A stretch of DNA of 60,363 nucleotides, from assembly GCA_902512305.1 (NCBI GenBank), contig CABXIU010000003.1, positions 1 to 60,363 of the forward strand, written 5' to 3'. Shown piece by piece: positions 43,025 through 52,712 of this stretch. A program made the position numbers and the translations under genes. The stretch is from an uncultured Gammaproteobacteria bacterium. GTDB lineage: Bacteria > Pseudomonadota > Gammaproteobacteria > PS1 > Pseudothioglobaceae. Numbering within the stretch: position 1 is the stretch's first letter; each line of letters starts with the position of its first letter. The notes below the pieces were generated by a model, which saw only the letters and a list, made by a program, of their open reading frames with translations, ran no database searches and was not told the DNA's origin.

Positions 43025-45194
43025 CGTCACCCCTCTTTTGGCTCGATTTAAGAATTTTCTCTTTTGAGCCAAAGTTAACAAGATTGCCGTTACTCACAAT
43101 CAGAATGTTTTGAACTAAGTCCAGTAGCGACTTTCGATGCGTCACAAGTATCAAGGTTTTGCCTTTGGAGAATGCAGCAAGGCTCTCCTTTAGTATTCCC
43201 TCGATAGCGCTATCGATCGCGCTTGTGGGTTCATCTAGCAAAACGAACTGCGAGTCGGATAGCAGAGCTCTCGCAATAGCAACGCTCTGGCGCTGACCGT
43301 GGGATAGCCTTTCTCCACCCTCGCCGACGTTTATATCAAAGCCCTGGGGGTGATTGTTTATGAATGTTGACAAGCCTGACATTTTTGCCACCGAGAGTAT
43401 TTCCTCGTCAGTTGCTAAAGGTTTTGAGCAGATGATGTTGTCTCTCAGGGTTCCGTAAAATAGGGTCGGTGACTGGTTCACATAGCTGATATTTTTTCTT
43501 AAATCAAGCGGGTCAATCTGGTTGATATCAAGGTCGTCAATTCTGATCTCTCCAGAGTCTACATCGTAGAGCTTGAGTAGCAACTTCAGGATGCTTGTTT
43601 TGCCTGAACCGACGGGTCCCAATATCGCTAGGTGTTCTCCTGCATTGATCTCAAAGGACAAGTCTGAGAGTACTTTTTTTTGCTCTCCAGGGTAAGTAAA
43701 ATTGACCTTATTAAAGGACACCTTGCCAGCGAATTGCTTAGGATGAATGTATTTTTTACTGGCCTTTCTTTCGTCGTCTTGCTGCATAATTTTGTCGAGC
43801 GTTCTGAGTGCAGCTTTGGCATGATAGTACTTAGTTACAATGGCCGAGGCCTGGGTCATCGGGCCTGAGATTCTATTTGCAATCATAACCGCCGCGATGA
43901 GTCCGCCCAAACTAAGGACGCCCTCTGATATCGCGTAGACACCTGCAACAACGATGGCAATCGTTGTGCCCTGTTGAATCAATTGTGAAAAGATTGTGCT
44001 AGAGTTGGCGATTAGTCTTGACTTGATATTCCATTCAGCGACATAGCCAGTAATGCTTTCCCATTTCAGTTGCATTCTTCCCTGAAGGCCTAATGTTTTA
44101 ATAGTCTCCAGGGCGCTTAATCCCTCAACCAGGTCAGCGTGTTTTTGCGAAGAGGCTCTCATTGTTTTATCCACTGAGCTCTTCAATAAGGGCTGAATGA
44201 TGAGTGAATAGAGGATTACAAGGGCAACACTGATTAGTGGAATATAGACAAGGTTTCCTGCAAAATAATAGATCACAAAAATAAAGAGAATTACGAAAGG
44301 AATATCAATGAGAGCCGTGATTGTGGCCGAGGCAATAAAATCTCTAATCGTCTCAAAGTCCCTCAGATTGTTGGCGAAACTACCTATCGAGCGAGGTCGG
44401 TCAGCCATACGCATTCCCATAACCTTCTCGAAGAGGGTAGACGAGAGCAGGAGGTCTGACTTTTTGCCTGCAATATCAATGAAATAAGCCCTCAACATTT
44501 TAATAACAAAATCAAAAAGGTAGACAACGATGAGGCCTGCTGATAGAACCCATAAGGTCTCTATCGCCTTGTTGGGGACGACGCGGTCATATACATTCAT
44601 GATGAAGAGTGGCGCGGCTAGGGCAAACATGTTCACCATAAATGAGGCCAAAAGGACATCTCGATAGATCCTCCAGGAGCGTATCAGGGTTCCCCAAAAC
44701 CAATGCCTCGAACGAATATTTAAGAGTTCAGGGCTGCGCTCATCAAAGTCATGCTCTTTAGAAATTAAAAACAAGTTTCCTGTGTATCGATCCCTAAGCT
44801 CTGCAATTGGGGTTTCCACCTTGCCTCCGCTCTCTTCGAGATAGAGTGTTGCATTTTTTTCATTGATTGAGAGTAGGACTGCGCTTTGGTTGTTCTTTAA
44901 ATTAATGACAACAGGCAGAACCAGCGGAGAGACTTTGTCTAGGCTGCGCTTTACGAGCTTGACAACAAGCCCCGCTCTTTGACCAGCCCTTACAAATAGT
45001 TCAGGAGTCAGCTTGCCCTCTACCAACGGCAGGCTGGCAGTGAGTGTTGCAGCACTTGTATTAATGTCAAAGTGCTTTGACATTAACAGCAAAGAGCTGA
45101 GCAACGAGTCAGAATTCGAATTTTCTATTTCATCATCAAGCAAAATAACCAACCCTAAATTAAAATATAAAACTGAGCACAACAAAATCTTCAT
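43017..45194 (-). CDS. T1SS ABC transporter/permease (LapB-like, C39-like domain)
   Basis: About 725 aa. The N-terminal 35-145 region is a C39-peptidase-like domain without the catalytic Cys (SDSLLSSLLLMSKHFDINTSA), i.e. a CLD that docks substrate. Six membrane helices follow (about 165-440), then the nucleotide-binding domain with Walker A GPVGSGKTS, signature LSHGQRQ, Walker B FVLLDEPTSA and H-loop VTHRKS. This LapB architecture exports adhesins and RTX-type proteins. Start is uncertain: ATG 45194 is the only ATG before the conserved part, but its first 20 residues are hydrophobic and unlike LapB, so a TTG further in may be used. First gene of the leftward ABC-adaptor-TolC-substrate operon. 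Confidence 0.9.
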   Translation of the reverse strand: MKILLCSVLYFNLGLVILLDDEIENSNSDSLLSSLLLMSKHFDINTSAATLTASLPLVEGKLTPELFVRAGQRAGLVVKLVKRSLDKVSPLVLPVVINLKNNQSAVLLSINEKNATLYLEESGGKVETPIAELRDRYTGNLFLISKEHDFDERSPELLNIRSRHWFWGTLIRSWRIYRDVLLASFMVNMFALAAPLFIMNVYDRVVPNKAIETLWVLSAGLIVVYLFDFVIKMLRAYFIDIAGKKSDLLLSSTLFEKVMGMRMADRPRSIGSFANNLRDFETIRDFIASATITALIDIPFVILFIFVIYYFAGNLVYIPLISVALVILYSLIIQPLLKSSVDKTMRASSQKHADLVEGLSALETIKTLGLQGRMQLKWESITGYVAEWNIKSRLIANSSTIFSQLIQQGTTIAIVVAGVYAISEGVLSLGGLIAAVMIANRISGPMTQASAIVTKYYHAKAALRTLDKIMQQDDERKASKKYIHPKQFAGKVSFNKVNFTYPGEQKKVLSDLSFEINAGEHLAILGPVGSGKTSILKLLLKLYDVDSGEIRIDDLDINQIDPLDLRKNISYVNQSPTLFYGTLRDNIICSKPLATDEEILSVAKMSGLSTFINNHPQGFDINVGEGGERLSHGQRQSVAIARALLSDSQFVLLDEPTSAIDSAIEGILKESLAAFSKGKTLILVTHRKSLLDLVQNILIVSNGNLVNFGSKEKILKSSQKRGDDA

Positions 45195-45420
45195 CAATAA
45201 TTGCTGATGAGAATCTTTGGCCTTTTTTTTTAATAGGGCTATTGACCGACCTATGTTTAATTTATAGGGACACCCTAAAAAATTAAATTAACTCTATTAT
45301 AGGTAGGTGAATTACTCAATGAGAGGTTTATTCTTTTCTATTGAAGTATATTCATGCATATTAAAACCTAGATAGTAAGATATCAGAAATAACAGGCGAG
45401 AGATTTATGGAGTAATTTGA

Positions 45421-46299
45421 CTAGTCCAGGTGACCAAACATTCCGCTATTGAAGTCGTCGATGGTTTGCCTAATCTCATCATTTGTATTCATAACAAATG
45501 GACCGTAAGAGGCGATTGGCTCATTGATTGGTTCACCGCTCAGAATAAGTATTTCTGCTTCGTCTTCGGCTTTTATTGTAAATTCAGAACCCTTGTTGTT
45601 GAAGAGTACAAAGTGATTCGTTGGCGCATTCTCTGAGTTGTTTATGGTGACATTGCCTTTGATGACTAAAAGACCAGTATTGTGACTTTCATTGAAGCTT
45701 AAGCTAGTTCCTTTGCCTTTGTTGAGTTTAACGTTGAAGAGGCTTAATGGAGTGAACGATGAAGCTGGCCCTTTATTGTTTTCGAATTCACCAGCAATAA
45801 TATCAACAGATCCAATGCCATTCCCGAGATCCACTTTTGATAAATCCTTGTTTTCAATGTTTTGGTACTTTGGCTCCGTCATTTTATCTTTTGCAGGCAG
45901 GTTAACCCAGAGCTGTACCATCTGCATTTCTCCACCTTTTTTACTGAAATTTTTCTCGTGATACTCCTTGTGAAGTATTCCTTTGCCAGAGGTCATCCAC
46001 TGAACACCGCCTTCTTCAATAATGCCTCCAGCGCCAGTGCTGTCATTGTGCTCCACTTTTCCTTTGTAGGCAATCGTGACTGTTTCTATTCCTCTATGAG
46101 GGTGAGGGCCAACACCAAGGAGAGCGCCATTATTAGGTGGAAAATAGTGGACTGGAGCATAGTCCAATAAAAGAAAAGGACTCATGCGTTTCATGGTGAG
46201 AGGCTCCTTTCTTCCTAAAATTCCATAAACCCTGAAACCGTCCCCAACAAAATGAAGATTGTCTGGAGGAAGAATAGCCTCAATTGCTCTTAATGCCAT
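45421..46299 (-). CDS. Pirin-family cupin protein
   Basis: A 292-aa bicupin. The N-terminal cupin has GPHPHRGIETVTIAYKG (His66, His68) and GKGILHKEYHE (His110), the pirin metal site; the C-terminal cupin is degenerate. Bacterial pirins include quercetin 2,3-dioxygenases and regulators of pyruvate metabolism; the role here is open. Single gene, leftward, between the T1SS operon and the zincin gene, from which it diverges across 145 nt. Confidence 0.9.
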   Translation of the reverse strand: MALRAIEAILPPDNLHFVGDGFRVYGILGRKEPLTMKRMSPFLLLDYAPVHYFPPNNGALLGVGPHPHRGIETVTIAYKGKVEHNDSTGAGGIIEEGGVQWMTSGKGILHKEYHEKNFSKKGGEMQMVQLWVNLPAKDKMTEPKYQNIENKDLSKVDLGNGIGSVDIIAGEFENNKGPASSFTPLSLFNVKLNKGKGTSLSFNESHNTGLLVIKGNVTINNSENAPTNHFVLFNNKGSEFTIKAEDEAEILILSGEPINEPIASYGPFVMNTNDEIRQTIDDFNSGMFGHLD

Positions 46300-46444
46300 G
46301 TCATTTATTTATAAAAAGTATTAATTAAATTATAGATAGAGTGATGAGTTTTTAAAATATCATTTATTGAAATTATGCAATTTATTTTTCAAGTTAATTA
46401 AACATATATACTGTTTTTAAATATTCGATTTACAGCTTAATTTA

Positions 46445-47785
46445 ATGAAAAAAATATTCCTTCTTCTGGCATTAGCTTTCATATCAGCCCAAAGCATTGC
46501 AAACTCATGCCCTGATGGTAGCGACCCAGTAAAGAGTCTTTCTGCGGATGGCAGTTATTATGAATATAACTGTGATGAAAGTTCAAATACTTCAATTACT
46601 TCTAGACCTGCTAGTTATGTTGATAATGATTTGGACCCTACAAAAGAACAATGCAATGATCTTTTTAAAGGTCAGAGAGTTGTCAATAATGTTCAAAAAT
46701 ATATTAATCTGCATGCAGACGCAAACTACAAAGTTTACAATAATAATCTCTACTCGTATGTCGCAAAATCAGGTAGGGTTACAAGAAACGGACCCTTCTC
46801 ACTATGGCTTTATGACGAGCTATTAGACATAGCCAAGAAGTATCGACCTATAAAGTTCGAGAAAGAGAGTCTTCAGGGAATAAGACACAAAATATCTTGG
46901 GAGCATACAACGACTTGGAATCATTACGAGGACTTTGAGGATGCGATCTGTAGGGCTCATTACGGCTCTGGAACAATTAGAGATGTCATCATTGCTTCTC
47001 ATGTTTTATGGGGGAGGGGTGCCCATTGGAGTGGATTTGCAGCTAACTGGGAGAGTTTTCCTTATATTGAAACTGGCAGAAAGGTAATCAAGTCTCCAAG
47101 TCCTAAAGGTCTTGAGCATTACACTAAGTATATAAGTGCAGGAGGCGTTATTATTGTTGGAGGTAAAAAAGTACCAGATGAGGCACTTTATGCATCCTAT
47201 GATGCTGTCATGTATATGACTTCAGAGTGGCCTGGTGTAAGAGATATACTGAGGCAAAATGAAGCTCGCATTTCTCTTTTTAATGGACGGTTAAGAAATA
47301 CATCTGTCTTGCCAGAGTATCGAGGTGAATACGAACCAGGCGGTTTTGCACAGGGGATAACTGACACCTCTATGCCTGCTAATGCGACTTGGTTTTGTTA
47401 TCCAGGGAATTGGGATACCGGAGGAAATCCAGTAATACATGAGCTAGTTCATTCCATAAACCATATTGTATTTGAGTTAACGAATGAGACTTATTTTTAT
47501 GAAAGGATTTTTGATTTAGCGGTCTCTGCAATTGAGAGAGATATCTATGGAGACTTTGAGCAATACCTTGCAGATGGAGAGGAGCAGGACATGTCTCATC
47601 TAGTTGGAGAGTACTGGGCAATATCCGTTGAGGGTTACATCATGAATCGAGGTCCAAGGTTTAAAAGTTCACACTACTCGAGAGAGTGGATACAGAAAAA
47701 CGACCCAGGGGTTTATGAACTTATTCAAAGATATTTTCCAAAGAAGGAGTGGACCTATTGTCCAGGAGTTGAAAACCATATGTAG
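46445..47785 (+). CDS. Secreted zincin metallopeptidase with CPDGS N-terminal module
   Basis: A 446-aa exported protein. Signal peptide 1-20; residues 22-43 repeat the Cys-bounded module of the propeller protein at 11387 (CPDGS-D-P-V-K-S-L-S-ADGSYY, Cys22 and Cys43 at the same positions). A linker leads to a body with HELVH (332-336), the zincin HExxH motif, followed about 55 residues later by Glu389 or Glu396 (VGEYWAISVEGY), the likely third ligand as in gluzincin and lethal-factor-like peptidases. I cannot name the family. It is followed by a surface subtilase after 28 nt. Confidence 0.75.
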   Translation: MKKIFLLLALAFISAQSIANSCPDGSDPVKSLSADGSYYEYNCDESSNTSITSRPASYVDNDLDPTKEQCNDLFKGQRVVNNVQKYINLHADANYKVYNNNLYSYVAKSGRVTRNGPFSLWLYDELLDIAKKYRPIKFEKESLQGIRHKISWEHTTTWNHYEDFEDAICRAHYGSGTIRDVIIASHVLWGRGAHWSGFAANWESFPYIETGRKVIKSPSPKGLEHYTKYISAGGVIIVGGKKVPDEALYASYDAVMYMTSEWPGVRDILRQNEARISLFNGRLRNTSVLPEYRGEYEPGGFAQGITDTSMPANATWFCYPGNWDTGGNPVIHELVHSINHIVFELTNETYFYERIFDLAVSAIERDIYGDFEQYLADGEEQDMSHLVGEYWAISVEGYIMNRGPRFKSSHYSREWIQKNDPGVYELIQRYFPKKEWTYCPGVENHM

Positions 47786-47813
47786 TAAATTTTGTAATTT
47801 AAAATGAATATTT

Positions 47814-50246
47814 ATGTCCTATAAAAAAATATATTTTCTTGTTTTATTATCATTAATCCTATCTGGCTGTTTGGGCGGAAGTGGTGGAAGTTCTTCTGCA
47901 GTTGTCGCATCAACTCCAAGCTTTCTAGATTCCGGAACAAGTCTAACTTACAACTCATCAAGCGCAACAACTCAAGCTACTACAACTGAATTTCAAAATT
48001 TTAACTACTCAAGCGCTGACAGCACTCAAAACCCACTAGAGGTTATTAATGCCCATAAGGCTTATGGATATGGCCTTACAGGCTCTGGGGAGACAATTGC
48101 AATTCTAGATGCTGGTTTTAGTACAAGCCACGACGAGCTTGATAGTAAAACAATTACTCAGTATGGTACTCAGACTGCAGCAACTGGCGTCAATGCGACA
48201 GCTGACCATGGTTTAATAGTCTCCAGTGTAGCAGCTGGTGAGGATGACGGTACGGGTATGCAAGGTGTTGCGCCAGGAGTAAGTCTACATTGGGCAAGCT
48301 ACAATCAAAGAAATGGAAACACTTACTACCCAACGCATTGGGCTAATGCCACAGATAATGCTAGCTCTGCTGTAGTTCAAAATAATAGTTGGGGTATTGA
48401 TTATCAAATAGATACGCTTCAATCTGATATAAGTTCTAATAGTTGGACTAATGCGTACGGAATAGCTCAAAAATTTCATTCCAGTGGCTATACTGCAAAC
48501 GAAGCTTCAGCTAATGCTTATATCACGGCGCTTAACAACTTCCAAGAGAGTGGGGTAATTGTTTATGCACTCTCAAATAATACTTCTTTTACTGAAGCCG
48601 ATTTTCAGGCCGCACTACCCGTTTTATTTCCACAACTAGAAGAGGCCTGGATAACAGCGGTTAATGTCGAAATTACTGGTTCATCTGGCAACGAAACCTA
48701 TACAAGGAAGTCAGGGCCTTGTGGTTCTACTGGTGCATACTGCCTAGGTGCAGACGGTTACCAAGTTGTTGGTGCTGCATTTGATTCGGACGGTGCTACT
48801 AATTTATATTGGCAGGGAGTCTCAGGAACATCCTTTGTTGCTCCTCAAATTTCTGGAGCGGTTGCGCTACTTTCAGAAGCTTTTCCAAGTCATACACCTG
48901 CACAATTAACTGATAGGCTGTTGGCATCTGCCGATAACTCTTTCTTTAATCATGATGCCGCGGTAACTTTTGGTAATGGTCTTGAGCATGGTTACGACGA
49001 TGAATTTGGCCATGGAATATTAGACATTTATGCTGCCTTAAATCCGATAACTTCTTCAGCCTATACAAGGATTTATACGGGAGATTCTTCAGATGGTAGT
49101 GAATCTTATCAACTTGGAAATTCTAGACTCTTAACTTCAAGCTCTTTAGGAGACTCCCTTCAAAAGGGTTTAATTGGTCAGGTAGGATACACATACGATG
49201 ACTTGGGCGGTGGTTTCAAGTATGACATGAGTTATCACGTTAATTTAATATCAAATAATGAACCTAAATTTAATCTCTCAGAGGAGCTTAAGAGTCTTAC
49301 AAATCCTAATGATAATTCATTGAAAACTAGAGACTCTTTTAATTTAAATCAAGGAATTTCAATCGGATTAAGTGCATTACCAGTTCAGAGCTTCTTTGAT
49401 TCAAATAGTTACTCATCGACTAACTTGCAAAGTTACCATACGCCATATCTAGACTCTAATGAAGGTGGACTGGGTATAGGGGGTACTTTTAATGTATCTA
49501 ATGCCCGTTTATTAGTTGGTGCAACAATGCCTATTGAGTTTAATAATGGTCAAAAAATTGGATCTAAAAAAAGTCTTGTGAGTTCACTGGAATATGGAAA
49601 CCCTCAGAGCCAATCTGTCACTTTAATGGCTGGTCTTAGTCAAGAAAATGATAGTCTACTTGGCTCTATAGGATCTAATGCATTTTCTCTTAACGGCGCT
49701 AAATCAACTACAACCTTTACTGCACTCAAAGCAAAAAAACATCTTTTTGATAATCTCTCATTGACAGGCATAGCAACCCATGCAAATACAAACATGACGA
49801 GTCCAACTAATAGTTTTGTGGATTCGGCAAGTGATGTTAGGTCATCTAGTGTTGCTTTGATTGCTGATATGAAAAATATAACTAAAGATGATAATTTTTC
49901 TTTTTCTATTCACCAACCTAACCGAGTAGAAAATGGTTCAATTGCAATCAAAACAGCAAGCTTAGCAGATGCCAATAGAAACATCTCACAAACAATTAAG
50001 AATATAAATCTTGAATCATCTTCGAGGCAAGTTAATTTTGGAATGTCTTACAGAAAAGATTTATCTGAAAATTTGAGCTTATCGATAAAACATATGGTGA
50101 CCAATAACTTGAATCACAGTCTTAACTCTAAGAAATTAAACTCTAGCTACTTAGGGATGGACTATAACAACATTAAGTTTGGACTTACAACCAACCCGAG
50201 CAACTCTTCGCTCGAAACAAAACTATCCTATGACATTATTCTATAG
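47814..50246 (+). CDS. Surface subtilase (S8 serine protease) lipoprotein with C-terminal beta domain
   Basis: An 810-aa protein. Lipoprotein signal with lipobox LSGC (Cys19) and a Gly/Ser-rich tether. The S8 catalytic domain (about 70-410) shows Asp99 (IAILDAGFS), His132 (DHGLIVSSVAAG) and Ser340 (GVSGTSFVAPQ). Residues 410-810 are a strand-rich Ser/Asn-rich domain resembling autotransporter barrels (alternating SSVALIADMKNITKDDNF-like strands), so it may present the protease at the surface; a true barrel plus a lipid anchor would be an unusual mix. The next gene starts inside its last codons. Confidence 0.85.
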   Translation: MSYKKIYFLVLLSLILSGCLGGSGGSSSAVVASTPSFLDSGTSLTYNSSSATTQATTTEFQNFNYSSADSTQNPLEVINAHKAYGYGLTGSGETIAILDAGFSTSHDELDSKTITQYGTQTAATGVNATADHGLIVSSVAAGEDDGTGMQGVAPGVSLHWASYNQRNGNTYYPTHWANATDNASSAVVQNNSWGIDYQIDTLQSDISSNSWTNAYGIAQKFHSSGYTANEASANAYITALNNFQESGVIVYALSNNTSFTEADFQAALPVLFPQLEEAWITAVNVEITGSSGNETYTRKSGPCGSTGAYCLGADGYQVVGAAFDSDGATNLYWQGVSGTSFVAPQISGAVALLSEAFPSHTPAQLTDRLLASADNSFFNHDAAVTFGNGLEHGYDDEFGHGILDIYAALNPITSSAYTRIYTGDSSDGSESYQLGNSRLLTSSSLGDSLQKGLIGQVGYTYDDLGGGFKYDMSYHVNLISNNEPKFNLSEELKSLTNPNDNSLKTRDSFNLNQGISIGLSALPVQSFFDSNSYSSTNLQSYHTPYLDSNEGGLGIGGTFNVSNARLLVGATMPIEFNNGQKIGSKKSLVSSLEYGNPQSQSVTLMAGLSQENDSLLGSIGSNAFSLNGAKSTTTFTALKAKKHLFDNLSLTGIATHANTNMTSPTNSFVDSASDVRSSSVALIADMKNITKDDNFSFSIHQPNRVENGSIAIKTASLADANRNISQTIKNINLESSSRQVNFGMSYRKDLSENLSLSIKHMVTNNLNHSLNSKKLNSSYLGMDYNNIKFGLTTNPSNSSLETKLSYDIIL

Positions 50247-50625
50247 TTTAAAAATTAATATTTTTATTACTTTAACGTTAATGATGCTTTGTTCGTGTTC
50301 AGCTATTACAGATCAGCTATCCTGTAAATTCTCTGAGATCGATTGTTACCGCCTTGACTACTCATCTATCTACAACTTTACTGATTCAGTTGAAGCTCAC
50401 GCTTTGAGTCATAATTTGCAAAACCCTAGTACTGTTTTGAGTCAATTAACAATCAATAAGGAATTTTCTATTGATTCTTTGGACGAGGCTGAGAAAGCAA
50501 TATTGACTAATCCTGAAGACATCTATGTTTTAGGCAAAAGCCTTATTAAGGATAATAAGCCTAGAGAATGGCTCTTTGTTGCCGAGCAGGCCTTTTTGAG
50601 GAGTTGGAACAATTTAAGTAGATAG
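50230..50625 (+). CDS. Small lipoprotein, 131 aa
   Basis: ATG 50230 lies 17 nt inside the end of the subtilase gene and begins a lipoprotein signal (hydrophobic residues 9-20, then L-C-S-C at 20-23, so Cys23 is lipidated); an earlier in-frame ATG at 50179 would hide the signal. The mature part (about 109 aa) is helical, with DEAEKAILTNPEDIYVLGK and KPREWLFVAEQAFLRSW. No family recognised. The overlap indicates coupling to the protease, as for an anchor, chaperone or inhibitor; this is inference. Confidence 0.6.
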   Translation: MTLFYSLKINIFITLTLMMLCSCSAITDQLSCKFSEIDCYRLDYSSIYNFTDSVEAHALSHNLQNPSTVLSQLTINKEFSIDSLDEAEKAILTNPEDIYVLGKSLIKDNKPREWLFVAEQAFLRSWNNLSR

Positions 50626-50711
50626 GAGCTTCTTAGTAATTGAATATTTCTCAATTGCGTTCAAATATTAAAACAAACATTTAAATATTCTTATTATTAA
50701 AATATCTTGAT

Positions 50712-51449
50712 ATGACTAGTCCGATGAAAAATATTCTTGTTTTTAAACATATGGCTTCTCAAAATCCAGGCATTTTTAGAGATTTTGCAGAAAGTCAGAG
50801 TGTTATGTTTTGTGAAGTAGACCTTCATGCAGGTGAGAAGATTCCAGACCTAGAAGACTATGACGGACTTTGGGTGATGGGTGGCTCGATGAACGTCTGG
50901 GAGGAAGATCAATACCCATGGCTTGTTGATGAAAAGTTGGCTATTCATCACGCCATTAAGAATTTAAAAATCCCATTTCTTGGGATCTGCTTGGGACATC
51001 AACTTGTCGCTGAAGCACTCGGAGGCAAGGTTGAGAAGACAGACAATTATGAGGTCGGTTTGTTCGAAATAAAGCCCACTCTTGAGGGATTAAACCACCC
51101 ATTATTAAAGAATTTTGATACCTCAGATAAATGGGTTAACGTTCATTTAGCTGAAGTCACTGAGGCGCCTGAGGGTTCAACAATTTTAGCATCGTCCAGT
51201 GTTTGTCATAATCACATCATGCAGCTCTCAAAGAATGCCTATTCGTGTCAATTTCATCCTGAAGTTTGTAGCCACACATTGGAAGGTTGGATGTGTATTC
51301 CAGGAATACCTGCAGCCATAGAAGAGCTTTTAGGTAAAGAAGGCCTTAAAAGTTTTGAAGATGATTTTAAAATGAATCTGGCAGCCAACAATAGAGCATC
51401 ACAGACTCTATTTGAGAATTGGTGCAGTCTAGTTTTTTCAGATGATTAG
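50712..51449 (+). CDS. Class I glutamine amidotransferase
   Basis: A 245-aa GATase1 domain protein. The nucleophile elbow GICLGHQ and the HPEVC near residue 195 (His, Glu) complete the triad. The family is the GMP synthase-like stand-alone GATases, including gamma-glutamyl-peptide and glutathione-degrading enzymes; the partner synthase domain is missing, so it is not GuaA. It overlaps def by 8 nt, forming the operon GATase-def-SET. Substrate unknown. Confidence 0.85.
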   Translation: MTSPMKNILVFKHMASQNPGIFRDFAESQSVMFCEVDLHAGEKIPDLEDYDGLWVMGGSMNVWEEDQYPWLVDEKLAIHHAIKNLKIPFLGICLGHQLVAEALGGKVEKTDNYEVGLFEIKPTLEGLNHPLLKNFDTSDKWVNVHLAEVTEAPEGSTILASSSVCHNHIMQLSKNAYSCQFHPEVCSHTLEGWMCIPGIPAAIEELLGKEGLKSFEDDFKMNLAANNRASQTLFENWCSLVFSDD

Positions 51450-52014
51450 AACGATTGTCCAAATCGGCAACCCTGCCCTTCGTCAGGTCGCAAAGCCTGT
51501 CGATGTTAATCAGATTCAATCCGACGAGATTCAAAGTCTGATTGATGATTTGATTGAAACGATGAGGCATGCTAACGGAGCTGGACTGGCTGCAACTCAA
51601 ATTGCTGTTCCGTTAAGAATATGCATTATTGAGGTCAGTAAAAATCCTCGCTACCCCTATAAGCCAGAAATTCCATTAACCGTTTTAATTAATCCAAAAG
51701 TCACGTTTTTAACTGAAGAAAGAATTAACGTTTACGAGGGCTGCTTATCGGTTCCCAACATGAGAGGGAAGGTCGACAGGTGTCCTGAAATTCTAATTGA
51801 GGGTTGTGATAGAGAAGGGCAAGCTCTCAGCTTTATTTCTAAAGGCATTAGCGCTGGCACTTTTCAGCACGAGTTAGATCATCTTGACGGATTGATTTAT
51901 ACAGACAGGATGTCAGATGCCAGCTCATTGACTACTCTTGATGAGTTTGCTGACAATTATGAGGAAGCTTTCAAGAGACAAGTCATCAGCATTGTGGAGG
52001 CGTATGGATCCTAG
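51442..52014 (+). CDS. def: Peptide deformylase
   Basis: A 190-aa deformylase with the three motifs: GAGLAATQI (46-54), EGCLSVP (99-105, metal ligand Cys101) and QHELDHLDG (142-150, His143, Glu144, His147). It removes the formyl group from nascent chains. Usual def genes sit beside fmt; here the neighbours are an amidotransferase and a SET gene, so this may be a second deformylase. About 20 residues longer than E. coli Def, with the extra at the C-terminus and around NPRYPYKPEIP. Start ATG 51442 overlaps the GATase gene. Confidence 0.93.
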   Translation: MIRTIVQIGNPALRQVAKPVDVNQIQSDEIQSLIDDLIETMRHANGAGLAATQIAVPLRICIIEVSKNPRYPYKPEIPLTVLINPKVTFLTEERINVYEGCLSVPNMRGKVDRCPEILIEGCDREGQALSFISKGISAGTFQHELDHLDGLIYTDRMSDASSLTTLDEFADNYEEAFKRQVISIVEAYGS

Positions 52015-52480
52015 TGACCAAGACAATAATTTTGAGTTAAAGGATTCGAGTGATCGAGGTGTAGGAATCTTCACTAAGCTCTCCTATAGTAAAGACGAGG
52101 TCGTCATGAGAGGTATTGTTCACGAGGTCGTAAGAGTCAATCATGTTGGCGTATCTCAGATGGGTGAGAATGAATACTTCGAGCCCATTGGCTTTATGGC
52201 ACTCGTTAATCATTCGTGTAATCCTAATTGCGGCATAAGGCTCAATGAGACTGGAGCCCAAGACTATGTTGCTATAAGGGATATTAAGAAAGGAGAGGAG
52301 ATAACCTTTGACTATGCAATGCAAAATTACAAAATAGGCTACTTTCCGAGTCGCTGTCTTTGTGGCGCATCAGATTGCAGAAGGACTATCGGAGGTTGGG
52401 TCGATTTGCCCACTCAAAAAAGACAACAATACGAAGGTTATGTGGCTCCATATTTACTTGAGCTGGATTTAAGAAAATAA
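52004..52480 (+). CDS. Small SET-domain methyltransferase
   Basis: A 158-aa compact SET protein: GVGIFTK (20-25 region), NHSCNPN (69-75), GEEITFDY (97-104) and a post-SET cluster CLCGASDCR (Cys118, Cys120, Cys125), the catalytic and SAM elements of lysine methyltransferases. ATG 52004 is chosen with GGAGG at 51996-52000; it overlaps the end of def by 11 nt. A longer start within def would add only shadow sequence. Bacterial SET proteins of this kind methylate lysines on proteins of unknown identity; coupling to def suggests a nascent or ribosomal substrate, which is inference. Confidence 0.85.
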   Translation: MDPSDQDNNFELKDSSDRGVGIFTKLSYSKDEVVMRGIVHEVVRVNHVGVSQMGENEYFEPIGFMALVNHSCNPNCGIRLNETGAQDYVAIRDIKKGEEITFDYAMQNYKIGYFPSRCLCGASDCRRTIGGWVDLPTQKRQQYEGYVAPYLLELDLRK

Positions 52481-52536
52481 ATTTATTTGATTGAAAGGTT
52501 CATTTTGATACCAAAAAAATGTGCATTTCTTTTTGT

Positions 52537-52580
52537 AGAAGGCTTTGATGAATTCGATGAATTAATAAGCTTCTTTTTTT
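52537..52580 (+). terminator. Possible terminator after the GATase-def-SET operon
   Basis: AGAAGGCTT (52537-52545) can pair with AAGCTTCT (52567-52574) with one bulged G, followed by a run of T (to 52580). The loop is 21 nt and holds further short AATT pairings. The 232-nt gap before amt otherwise shows no gene. Confidence 0.35.
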
Positions 52581-52712
52581 GGGTCAAATTAAAGATAATT
52601 CTTGTAGATTTAATTCATCATTTTCTATATACTCACACTTCGTAGGGAAATATATTTCTCTGCTAGTAAAAAACGGAGAGAGATACTTTAAACTAAAAAA
52701 GGAGATAATGTT

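Noticed and set aside
50712-51449. GMP synthase (guaA)
   Set aside because: Only the glutaminase domain is present; the ATP-pyrophosphatase and dimer domains are missing.
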